From contig JAHBMJ010003490.1 in assembly GCA_018398765.1 (NCBI GenBank), positions 15,001 to 79,000 on the forward strand: 64,000 bases of DNA, read 5' to 3'. The position numbers and the translations under genes are program-made. Source of the DNA: Chromera velia (lineage: Eukaryota > Sar > Chromeraceae). This document shows, piece after piece, positions 23,961-36,703 of this stretch (positions are counted from its first letter, which is position 1; each line of letters begins with the position of its first letter). The notes beneath the pieces were generated by a model that was given only the letters and a program-made list of their open reading frames with translations, did not search any database and had not been told where the DNA came from.

Positions 23961-26900
23961 TGTGTGTGTGTTTGCAGATGTTGACGAGTGTCAGATTGCT
24001 TCTGACGACTGTGCCTCCAGCGCTTCCTGTAACGACACTTTTGGCTCCTTCACGTGCACTTGTGGGAACGGACTTTTCGGTCCGGGCACGTTTTGTGCGG
24101 GTCGGTCGGATGCGTTGAGAGCCATGCAACGCCTGTGGGGTCAGAGTGACGCAAGAGCAGTTTCGATTGATATGAGATGGGGTGGACAGCGGTCTAATTT
24201 GTGACACAGTGGAAAAATAGGTCCGGTTGGAAAAGACGATAGACAGGCTGCATCAAGACGCCTCTACCTTCTCGACTTCGAAACTTGTCAATCAGATAAA
24301 ATCTGTAGTTGCAACGCTTCCCGTATCCTCACTGTTCTTTCTATCTGTACACCACACCGAGCATTCGATCTCTTGATGGATCGTGCGTCTGTGCAGACTC
24401 AAATGAGTGCTCCTTGAGCCTCGACGACTGCTCCAGCATCGCCACCTGTGTAAACACCTTCGGCTTCTTTGCGTGCGTCTGCCCTGTTGGGTACTCCACC
24501 TCTGATGGAGGAGTCACCTGCACTGGTAGGCCGGCCGTTTTGGTTGGCAAGAGAGGAAAGGAAGGTGGATGAGAGGCTCGTACGCTACTTGCCTCTCATA
24601 GAAGCGAAGCTGATGGATTTAGTGCTTCATTGCACGGTTGTCGTCTGCCCGTGTAGGCACAGACTGGCTTTACGGCTCACAAGTCGAGGCTTCGAGCGAC
24701 GGTCAAAGCTGGTCCTACAATCTGTGTCTTTGATCTTGTACTTTTTTTTCTCTGTAGAAGGAGACTCAACGTCTGCTTTTTGGTTTTCCGTAGAAAAATA
24801 AGTTGCGTCGAATCATCGATCCATCAATCGACAAATTCGGCTCGTTCTGCATGCAGACGTCGACGAGTGCAGTTCCAACACGCACAACTGCGATATTCAA
24901 GCGGCCTGCACCAACACGGCGGGGAGTTTCTTCTGCTCCTGTCAGACGGGGTTTGGCGGGAATGGCGTTTTCTGCATTGCAAGCCTTCAGGTAGCGTGTG
25001 GGGCTTCGAGACCTTTCCAAAGGTTTGTACACAATTTCCAATCGAACTGACCATGCATGTCGCGAACCCTTCGAAGCCATTCGATGTTGTGCTGTCTCTT
25101 CTCAATACGACGTTTGCAATGAAAACCCATTGAGCGTGTGCAACTTTGGAAAAGAAGAGGGTTTTGTACGCCCAGTTGCTTGGGTTTGGCCGAAGGACCA
25201 TTTGACTCAATCCCTTCTGATTTTGAATCTTTACGTCAAATGTGAGGCTCTCGATCTGTGTCTGTCTGCCCCTGCATTCTTTTCCGCAATTCTCTGAGAC
25301 GAATCATGATCCTCCCATGCAATGCATGCTGCAGAGGCGTCGTGCAAGGGGTCCCTCCAGACGTCTGCCTCTTCCAAACCTCCTCTATGGCCACGGTGCT
25401 GAAACTGAACATGCCCCAGCCACACCTGGTCAGTCTGTGCTCTGCTTTACACACAGAGAGGTTCTGACGGAGACTCTGACTGCCTAATTTTCACTGACTC
25501 ATCCGTTCATATTTTCAATCCACCCCAATGTGTGTGGCGAGATGTCTGCAGATTGGCGCCCAGGTGCTGCCCAACAAGACCTTCGAGGCCTCCACCTGTA
25601 ATGCCGCAGCGATGCAGGACACGGCGATCTCCGTCAGCAACCTGGCAAACGACACCTGCAGGTCGGGGGGGGGGGAAAGCCTTCGATCAGCACCTTCTCA
25701 TGTCGCGTCGGATATTTTTGCCTCGACAGACCCGAGGGGAATGGGGCCGGCATGAATCTCACGCAGAGAGAAAGCGTCACGAAAGAAGGCTGACAAACAC
25801 TCGATGTTCCCCCGCTTTTCATTAATTGTCACTGTGTGCAGAGGAACGGTTTCCGATGACGGGGCCGCAGTCTGTCCCTCCAACCCCCAGGCATCCACAA
25901 TTCAGTTGGAGGTCAGCTGTGGACTGTGGTAACCAACACACGTAGTATGTTTCGCTTGTGTTGCTCTCTCGAAAATCTGCAAAAGAACCTGAAATACAGA
26001 GACAGGCGGCTTGGTGTCTATCGACTATAGTCTCATAAAAAATACTTACGCTCATGTCTGCTCCTGTCTCGTGTTCCGTTGCAGGGCCTTCCGGGGGAAT
26101 TCTACAACATCCGGGCAGCAGGCACAGGGGGCACTGTGCAGGTGGACGTCTCTGTCTCGTGCGCATGTCCCGACAACTACACTTTGGGCATGGGAGATAT
26201 CTGCGGTAGGTCGGAATGGTCATCGCTGTGCGTGCGAACGTTTTTGGCGCTCGAGAAAAAATAACTTCTCAGTGTTAGATTTGTCAACAGGTTCAAAATT
26301 CTATTTCACATTTCTGTCCGTAGACAAGAGGAGTCACAAAGTCTGTCCGTGTGTCTGCAGATCGAGACGAGTGCTCTCTGGACCTTCACGGCTGCAGCAT
26401 CCGGTCAGCTATTTCTTTCGGGTTTCTTGTGGTGGAGCTTTTTCTGTTTGGTGATTTGTGGAAAACACTTCTCAAAGAGTTCCTGAAGGAAACAGGCCTG
26501 GGGCCCTATAGAATCGTCCCGGAAGCTTGGCAAGCTGTCTTGCTTTCTCCCAGGGCTTTACTTGGAACGCCTAGCTGTGCTGAGAGCCCTCACAGAGTAT
26601 CTGGGGATGCTAGACTGTAGAATGTGCCTGTGAATTTTGGATGCAGATTGACACATTCTCTGCCCTAAGTGTGAATGTTTGGCATTCTTCGTTGTTGCAG
26701 ATTTGATCACACAAGCGGTGGAGTGGAGCAAACCGCCGTTTGCACCGACACTCCTGGGTCGTTTGTGTGTGGTTGCCTGATGGGATTCAGAGACAGGCTT
26801 GGAAACGGAGGCTTTTGTGACGGTCTGTCGATTCAAATTTGTGTAATCTCTTTCCCGGTCTAGCTGTTTAGTTTCTGCGTGATGTTCTGCCTGCGTTTAA

Positions 26901-29900
26901 GTTCAAGATCGACGGCTACAGAAGGGATTGTGATCCTTCTTTTGAAGGGCAATGGATACATCACCAGAATCTAGATGGTTTGAATTGAGAAAGCGAGTAA
27001 TTTTCTGCCTGCCTGGGCTTCATGCCGTTCCGGTTTGTTGGGCAATGTTTGTGTACTCATTCACCATGCATGTTCGTGTGAGAGATGCTTGCAGCTGTGC
27101 TCTGCCAAAACCAACCGTTGATTGCGACCCCTGGATGGATTGAGTTCACCAACCCATCTCTGGTGGCAACAACAGGAGCTGAGGTGAGCTGGTGGTTTCA
27201 TTCATTCGGCTTTCGATCTGTGTCTTCTGCAGGGATGATGGATGGCGGGCAGGTGATGCAATGGAGTTCGACTGGGATCTCCTCTCGCTCTTTTCTTGAT
27301 AAAGGGTTTTCTTTCCCTCCTTCCTCTCCTTCCCCNNNNNNNNNNNCCCCCCTCTCTCTCTGTCTGTCTGTCTGTCTGTCTGTCTTTGATGCACGCGAGT
27401 TCTGCATGTGAGTCCATTTCCTTCTGCGATCCGGTACTACTCCCGTTTCCATCTTTCAGTCTTCGCGGCATGCCTGTTTATTTGTTTGCTTTCTGCCGAG
27501 AAAATGTCAGTACATCATGTTTGTGCATGCGTATCACTGTGGACTCATTTGACCGGCCCGCTTTCACCTTCCCTTCCCTTCGCTGATCGATTCTGCGCAT
27601 TGTCCATGATTCTTCAATCGATCGATCGATCAGGCGACATTCAAGTGCCCTCCTGGATTCTCTGCCAACACTGGAGGGGGGCCTGTGACCATCCAGTGTG
27701 AAGCCGTGACTCAACTGATTGCCAGTTTCCCTCCTTCGTCTGCTTCCTGCATCCGTAAGTCAATTGAACTCATTTCTGTTGAGGGAGTGCTACATCCGTC
27801 GGTCAATTGAACTGAATTCCCTTTAGTGAGTCCACGTTGATGTTTTTGCACCGTCGGTCCTGCGGCTTCTTTCGTTAGGATGCTCCTACGTTCTGTTCTC
27901 CAATCCTCCAGCTTTCTGCCTAGCTGTGTTCACTCACCTGAGCGCTACTCTCTTTGAGGAACGTCAGAGGAGGGAAACGTTCTTACAGGCCCTCCTGAGT
28001 CGTCTTTCTGAAGGAAGGGTTTTTTTCTTTTCTTCATGGAGTGAGTGAGTACATCTGCTGGATCTGACCGACCTGCCTGCAGCTGTGGAGTGCAGTGGCG
28101 ACGCTCCGACCGTGCCTGTGGGGGGAACGATGAAACCAACAGGGCCCCCCAACGGATTCTGGCGGCCTCTAGATTCCGTCACTTTCACGTAAGTTTGCTT
28201 GAGCAGACACCTTCGTGATACCAAAGAGAGACCCACTTGCTTAGGATACGCCGATGGATCGCAAGCAGCTGTCAAGACTTTGAACGCTGAGGAGTTTCAG
28301 CCCCCAGCTTATTTTTCTCGGGTGCTTTGACCTGACCTACTCCGGTCTGCATCCATGTGTGTTTCTGAGTCTTTTTTACGCTTTTCTTCGAGCGTTCGCT
28401 CCATACTCGTACAGGGAACGTGAAGAGAGCCTGTGATTTGCTTCACTGACGACGAACTCTTAATTAATTTCTGTGCAGGTGTAATGACGGCTACTTGGAA
28501 ACCGGAAGCCCCACAGTGACGTGCTCCGGCGTTGAGGGGGCGGACCCCCCACAGGCAGTGTGGCAGGAGGACTCGCGGGTGTCGGGCTGTGCGGGTGAGT
28601 TGCGATGATGCAAATTTAGCTTCGCGGCAGACAGCGTTGAAAGTGAAGTGAAAGCTGCCGTCTGCCAAATTATACTTTGTGTTCATTGCAACATTTAATT
28701 CTGTTGACTGCAGCTGTCGCATGCTCAGGGGAAATTCCCACTGCGCCCACATACGGTTCCATGACGCCCTCGTCCCCTCCTGACGGTGACAGCTGGAAGA
28801 CCGGAGAGTCAGTCGGTGGATCGGACAGGTAAAGAAGTGATCAATGCGTCTGTAATGACAAATGTAAAAATCGGTCTTTTTCTCGAAAGACCAAAACAGG
28901 TCGATCGCAAGTCTTTCACCACTTTGCGTGGGCGAAGTCAGTTGCCACAGTGCGATATTGTACTGCAGCCGATGGTATTGAATGGGCAAGAACGTCTGAA
29001 AAAAGCATCTCATGCTGTCTGCCTCTTTGTCTTTCTGGTTCTTGGTTCTTGCAGTACCGTGACTTTCTCCTGTCCCCCTCCTTTGGTCCTCTACGGGGAT
29101 TCTTCAAAGACCTGCACAGCCGTTCCTCTCAAGAAGGAGGCGAGATGGAACGACTACAGTGTGCGGACTTTGTGCAGAGGTCAGCTGGAAGAGAAAAAAG
29201 CAAACACGATCCGGCGGTCAAGCGGGCACAACAGTGCTTTACTGTCTTCTTGTGAGCAATTTTTTCGTTCGTGGGCAATTCTCTGCAGCACCCTTTGTAT
29301 TAATATGTCTGACTTTTCAAGATTTCTTCCTTCGGGAATGCGTTTTCGCTTCAGTTGCTTTTTCACGGCAAACAACTCACCTTTGTCATTTTTCTACTGC
29401 AGCTTTCCTTTTCCTCGTCCCTCTCCTGTATTCATTGTTTCATTCTACCATCGTTTTTTGCTTTCCCTTCTCCATGTATGCAGACGTGACTCCGCCCTCC
29501 TTCTACTGCCCCGACTACACCTTGGAGACTGACCCTCAGTCGTCCCAGGCACAGGTCCCTTCCTACAGCCTTGTGTCCATCACTGATCCCGGTGGCATCT
29601 CCTCGGTGGTCCGGTATCCTGACGTGCCCCGGCCTTTCCCGGCAGGCATCACTCAGGTTACCATCACGGCAACAGACACGGAAGGGAACGCTGGGTCTTG
29701 TACATTCAAGGTCATCGTCGAAGGTTGGTAACGTCTGCACAGTGAGCAAAATTACAGAGTCGAATCATTTTTGTGTTCTTGACGGATTATCTGCTATCAG
29801 GGTGCAAAAATTGCCTTCTGCTTCATCCCTATCGTTGCCCGGCTGGTATCAGCATCTCTGGATTTTGAAAACCGATGTTCAAATTTTTCGTCTCGCCTTC

Positions 29901-32900
29901 TTTCGACATTAGTTGCAACTGAATACGGATGAATGAGCTTCGAAATTCGCAACGCTGTAATGCTTCGCCTGTTTGTTGATTGAGTCAGCGTTTGAGAAGT
30001 GGGAAGCGCTAGCACGGAAGAAGCAGAAAAGTCAGCCACACAGAATAATTTCACTCCGTTGCTCCTGTGAATGATTTCTTCATTGCTGCAGATAATGAGG
30101 CGCCTACTGTGTTATGCCCTCCCGACATCAATCGCAAGCAACTCCTTTTGGACCCCCTCCCTGTGGAATATCCAAAAACACCTGTCGTGTTCGATAATGT
30201 TGACAAGCCAGAAAAGGTGAGGAGACTGCGTGCAGGTTTGTTCTGTTGTCTGTCCCTCGCTCCCACCTGCCCACCCGTCTACTGATCATGCTCTAGAAAA
30301 ATTCTCCAACTTTGTCTGTCTGTTCAACGTACCCAGCTCTCTCAATCTTCTTCAGGACCCTCACCTCCCATCCACCACTTTTTGTCGATCTGCAGGTCCA
30401 ACTCTCCTTCAGCCATCCTAGTGGAACCGCCTTCCCTCCAGGACAGACCACAGTGACGGTGTTTGCCTCTGACTCCTCGAAGAACGTGGGCACCTGCAAA
30501 TTCCTCGTCACGGTGGAGGCTTGTCCGTATGGATCCGAGAGAGTGGCACAGACAGCACCTTGCATCTGCCGGTCTGTCTGTCCGGCCCTTGTCTCAATGA
30601 GAATCCTTGAAACTCTTCACATTGCTCCCGCCCGCCTGAATGGCAGTAAATCTCCGGGAAGTATTTTCTCAATCTTGTGGGCGCTCTAATGCCTTGTAGA
30701 GATCCGCAGTTCTTCCGTGTTTTGAAACGTGTGTGCTCTTCCGCATCCATGTGTGCTATTCAGCATTTTTCCGTTTCTGCTGGAATGCGAGTCGGCCTGA
30801 CATCATCTTTGCGCTTCACATCCCCTCCATGTGGTGCTTCTCTGGGTGTCTGTCTGCATCTTTTGTTTGTTGCAGTGCGGGTTTCTGGCAGGACCTCCGA
30901 GGAATCTCCTTCGACGAACGAAAACGAGTCGACAGGACAAAAACGTATCCAGTGTGTCAAGACTGCCTACAGAATTCAAACAGCCCAAGAGACAGCACAC
31001 ACCCCTCCGCCTGTGCCTGCAAAGAGGGCTTCTACTTCGCTCCTGCAGAGAACGCAGAGGAGCGTCCGACCGCCCTCGGTCAGTTCCTTTTTCCCACTGC
31101 ACACGGTATGTTTGATTTCTTCTCAGGTTGTGGAACAATTCAAGTTTTTTTTTGTTGAATGTGTTCGCCTCATGCTGCCCTTTGTTCTGCATGCTGTGCT
31201 CAGGAGACTACACTTACTGGACTGCCGGCAAGTGCCTCCCCTGTCCGTGCGTTTATGTTCATACAAGTTCTTGAATGCGTTTATTTGCATACATAATTCT
31301 TTTATTTGTATTCTGTATGAAAATAAATGCAGGAGACTACACTTACTGGACTGCCGGCAAGTGTCTCCCCTGTCCGCCCTTCACCTCCTGTCTGGGTACT
31401 CTGTTCGGGTCCGACAAGGAACTGCAGTCGGATGGCTTGTTGCTGCAGACTCAAACTGGAACCTCAGAGAGAGAAGGAGCGCGGAGACTGGGGGAGTCAA
31501 CGGAGCAGCAGCACATCGGGGTTCAAGAGAAGATCTTCGAAGCGGGACAACACCCCAGACCGAAGCCTGAATCTGGGTGGGTCCTTTTTCCCTACATTTG
31601 ATGTTTGGAATCTGGGTGGGTCCTTTTTCCCTACATTTGATGTTTGCAATCTGGGTGGGTCCTTTTTCCCTACATTTGATGTTTGGAATCTGGGTGGGTC
31701 CTTTTTCCCTACATTTGAGGTTTGGTATCAGTTGAATCAGCACAGTGTCGATTCGTTTTCTCATTTCGCAGCAGATGGAAAAATTGAAACACGCAAAGTC
31801 AGTTGGCTGCATCTTTGCCAAGTGTCCTTGATTCTCAATCTGTAGCGGATTCTTTCTCTCTCTCCTCACTCAGATACGTCCTTGCGCGTTCGTTTCCGAC
31901 TGCCATCGTCGTGGAGTGTCCCATTGGGCAGACGTGCGAAGAGACCGTGTTCACAGAGACAGACAGAGGCTGGGCAGAAGTCAACGTCACCTGTGCTGAG
32001 GGAATGCGAGGGGTCAGTCAGTCAGTCTGATGCGCGTCTCCTGCCTGATGTGCTGTATTAAGAGCCGAACACGAAGGACACATGTCGGACAAGAATTTTG
32101 TGGATGTACGTGCATGCCTCTAGCTCTGTCTGGAGACACGAAAGAGAAACGTTGAACGGTGTCGCAGTGAGCAAGACTAATTTTTGAATGTTGCTGAAAG
32201 AAAAAGGAAGCGAAACTTCGGTCCGCGTTCAACTTGTTTTGTTTCTTCTCTGCTCAAGTAGCAAAATGGCATGCTCTTTTAGAGCACCAATTCATCTGCC
32301 TAGCTATCGTCTGCATGCGCATGCTCACTCTCACTTCTTTGCAGCCCGTCTGTTCCCAGTGCGACATCGGATTCTACAGGACGACTCCCGACGCGCTCTG
32401 CCAACGCTGTTTTCACATTACGCTGCAAGTTACCTATGCAGTCCTTGGATTTTTTGCAGTCCAGGTAAGCAGCAAAAGAGTCTTTGCACATGATTATGAT
32501 GGGAGTTGGCGAGATGGCTGTGCATTGTGTCACTCAGACGTTTGTGCTGTTGTGAGAAAGACATGCAGTCTTTGTCTCTGGTGGCACGAGTGGATCGACA
32601 GACAGACCGACGACATATAACGAATGCACGAATGACGCAACTCCTCGTCCTGTCTGTGCAGGTCATGGTGCTTTTCTACACTGCGATGAACTCTGTGCCG
32701 TCAGAAGAAGACGAGAAGACCCACGTGGTCGCGATTCGTCAGTCAATTCAGTGTGTGTGCTCATGCATGCATGCTACGTCGAGAGAACCGTTAACCCAGA
32801 TTATGTATCTTTGCTTCTCATAGCTTGCATGAACAATGTCAGGAAGGCACTCTTTCACTGAACTGTAAATGGGATTTCACTTCTCACGCATACACAAAAG

Positions 32901-33288
32901 TTTTGTCTCGTTAAGTTCCTCCTGGTGAGTCCAGATCCTCCAGCGCTGTGAGGTCCAGTCCAGTTGCATTTCATGAGAAAAGGCTGAATTCAGAAATGAA
33001 TCACTACCTGCAGGAACGTTGTTGAATTTCCTTTCTTTGATTGGGTTTATCGGGATGATCAACTTCGAGGTCCCCCTCCCCGAGGGCATTCCCTCTCTGG
33101 ATGAACTGATTCCCGGGATCCCCTCCATCAACGGGGTTCTCTCCACAGACTGCATTCTGGAACCTCTGCTTCTGGCTGCAGGGTCAGTTAGCGAGACCAT
33201 GGTGTTGGACAACGTTATTCGATCTTCGGAAAAAGGTGCAATGTCTTGCTCATGAATTGGCGGGCTTCTGGTCACTTCAAACTCTCTC

Positions 33289-33331
<43 letters not shown>

Positions 33332-36300
33332 TCTCGGCACCCTTTTTCTTTCTCTTCTTGTCAATGCTCGGCCTCTGGGCTCTTGGATATTTATTGGTCG
33401 TTCCTCCCGCGCATGCAGGTATCCTCCTGACGAAGCGTTCATCATTTTGAAAATCGGTAACACCCTGAAAATGGTTGCCTCTGGCCTGTTCCTCACCCTC
33501 CTGGGGGCCTCCATTGTCTTCGGGGCTTCTAGCATCAAGTCAGAATGAGGGAAGAAAGATCGAAGTCTGTATTGATTGGTTGATTGATTGATTGAGTGCA
33601 CATAATTTCGTTTCTATGATTCTGGTTTTGTATCCATATACATTTCTGGATTTGATCTCATTGACCGAAGAAACAAGACTGACTCACATGAATTGGACGA
33701 AGCGACACATCCCGTTGTGTGACCCTGCATGCCATTATGATTGGTTGAGCGAGAGAGAAGGACAAAAAATAACAGAGACAGCAGCAAGAAAAAATGAGAA
33801 AAGCCAGACAGAGAAAAGCCGTTGCTCTCTTTTTATGTCACGCCCCTTCTCTCTGAAGTCTTCCAATAGAGTGCAAACCACCCAAAAAATAAGTCAGAAA
33901 TCTGTACAACCATTTAAATAAATATTCTTGCAAAATGCAGTCGTATGAAGGATCGCAGAGTCCAAGCACGGTTGCAGCAGACCGCTCTGGCAGGAAGCAA
34001 GTCGCCTTTTGGATCTGCTTCCAGTTCTCGTCGCCCCATTCTCCTTCCCCTTCCCGAGGAAGTCATCGCGGAAGAGGGTGGAGGGGGTTCAGCCCGATCT
34101 GCTCAGAGAACGCTTTCTGACCGTACTTCTTCCGCAATGAGCGAAAGGGAAAGGGAGAGAGGAAAGAGGGAGGCCACGAAGGTCCGAGAGGAAAGGGAAC
34201 GCGAACAGGAGACGCGAATGAGAGCGGCAGGCCTGACGGAATCCCAACAAAGGCAGCTGATCAGAATGGAAATAGACAGACGATGGAACAAGAGAGTACT
34301 CGGCATTTGGAGGTACGTCCAACAAATAAGACTTGAATTGTTTTGGGCAACTGTAAAGGCTAAGAGTTTTGATGTCTCTGAAAACTTCTTGCAGTCAATC
34401 CACTATTCAGCGGGCAGAGCAGAAAGTGATCATTAGCATAGTGCCCCTCATGGCCTTTCCACTTCCGCAAAAGAACACTCGGAGAACGAAAAAATTAACT
34501 GTGTTCTTTCTGCAGTGTCGGAATTTCTTCTATTTCTCTCTTTTTTGTCTCACGCGTTTCTATGGCATCCTCTGCACTCGCAGGTACGACTTTCCGGTCC
34601 CTCCCCAGTGTGCCCAGTCGAAGGGCTTCAGGGAATTCCGGCGCCTTCTCAAATGTCTGATGGAGGACATGATCTCTGTGTGAGTCAGAGTTTGTGTCAC
34701 GCGTGCAGCCAAGCAGGCATTATTTGTTAGGAAATCATCTACATACTCAGTCATTCCCGCACTCATTTACTGACTCACTCACTCATTCAGAGGCGCACCC
34801 TACATCATGCGAGCGTGACTAAGTGTTTGCCTGCCTTACTAATTAAAAGACACAATTTGCCGTCAGAAAGACTTACAGATGATCCACTGTGCGACAATGC
34901 CTACCAGACCAGCATGCGGCCCTCATTTCTGTCTGTCTCTCATACCTGCACTGATTTGTCTCTATTTCCTCTCAGCCCACCCTTCCGATATGATTTTTTT
35001 TTATATCATGCAGGTACATCGTTTTGTACTTCTTGACATTTGAGGGGTCCTTGGAGGAACTCCTCGGCGTCCTCAGGTGTGTGAGGCTTCTTGCACGTGT
35101 TTATCTGCCGGCCTGTCTTTGCTTGTCTCGTCACCTCAAAAGGCCTTCGTTTGTCTCCGTGCCCGCATCCGCTGCTGTATTGCTCCTGTCGTCTCTGCAG
35201 AAGAGGTGTCTCGGCATCAGAAATGCCTGTTCACACAATCAATAGACTTCATTGGTTGTTCATATGCTTGCAGATGCGAGCCCCTGGCTGAAGGTCTGGA
35301 GACGCGCGTTGAGAGTGCACCCTCACTCTCGTGCACAGATGAGGTCTACATCAGGTGGTCAGGCATTGCGGCGGCTGCCATGGTTCTTTTGGGTGTGGTG
35401 ATTCCTCTTTTCCTTGGAGTAGCCCTGATGAGGGAACTCCGACGGCTGAGACTCGAAATCAATCGACCTCTGCGTGCAAACTTCCGGCGACGATTTGGAT
35501 TCCTCATACAGGTAGGCCCTCATTTGATTTCTTCTGCTTTTTACACAAGATTTTAAGGTAGAGGATTTTCGGCAGCAACAGCCCTTCATTCTGTGTAGTT
35601 GTAGTATAGTCTTGATTTGTCGCTTGCTTGCTCTCTATCTGCTTGAATGCCCCATTGATCGTCTCTAACGTTACTCAAACAGATCCCTGTGATCCCATCA
35701 TTCGGACTTGTCTCGCCCCTGTTGCTGCATTGGGATGCACTCTGACACTTGATTGCAGGGATTTCGTCCTGGGTTTGAGTATTGGGAGTTGACGATTATT
35801 ATCCGAAAACTATTGCTCCAGCTTTGTTTGGCATTTTATCTCGGTCGGTCAATCTGTCATTCTTCTTCTTCTTCTCTCAGACATGCGACACACGACAAGC
35901 GTGATCAAATTATCTTTTACTCGGGCTTCAGCTCTGCAATTTCTGGGCTGTAGGATATGCTCGAGGAAAGACAGCGAAACTGTCCGAAACACAGATACAA
36001 CCGTAGACATCTTCTTTGCCTTAATTTTGTTGAAATGGCATGCGACCCTTGACCATCTTCGTCTTTTGCGGTCGTATGTCTGTCCTTCGTTGTCACTCAA
36101 AGAAACGTTGCATTTTTTCTCTGTCTCGTACATGCATGCCCTTTTGTTTTTTCTTTGTGTGAGTCTACTCACGCAGGGGAGAGTGCCAACATGAGACTCT
36201 CGCAAGCAGTGTGGCTTGCCATTTTTTCTTTCCTGATCCAGTGCCGGGAGAGTCCGTTCAACTCACAGGACAACGATGTGCTGAACAAATTGGAAGCGCA

Positions 36301-36660
36301 GGCCCTGGCCTCGTGGCTGCTGTCGCTCGTGCTGTTCCAGGTGCGTTGGGGGTTGGTTGGGGTATTGGAGTTGTTGGAAAACAGACCGTCGAAGCTGATA
36401 CTCTTGCTTTCGGGTGCCATTCAGTCTTAATTGTTTCATATTGGAATGCTTGCCGTATGTTTTTTCTACCGTTCTGACTTTGTTCTCGAAGCAAATTTTG
36501 TGTTTGAGGTTTTCTCCATCGTTGTTTTCTCTGCCTGTACATTTTTGAGCCGACTTTCGAGTTGACTCTTTTCGTGTATCTGTGTCTGGTTATGCGTGCG
36601 CATGCGTGCATGGGCGCGTGTGTGTGTCCGTGTGCGTGTGTGTGTCTGTGCCTGTGTGTG

Positions 36661-36703
<43 letters not shown>

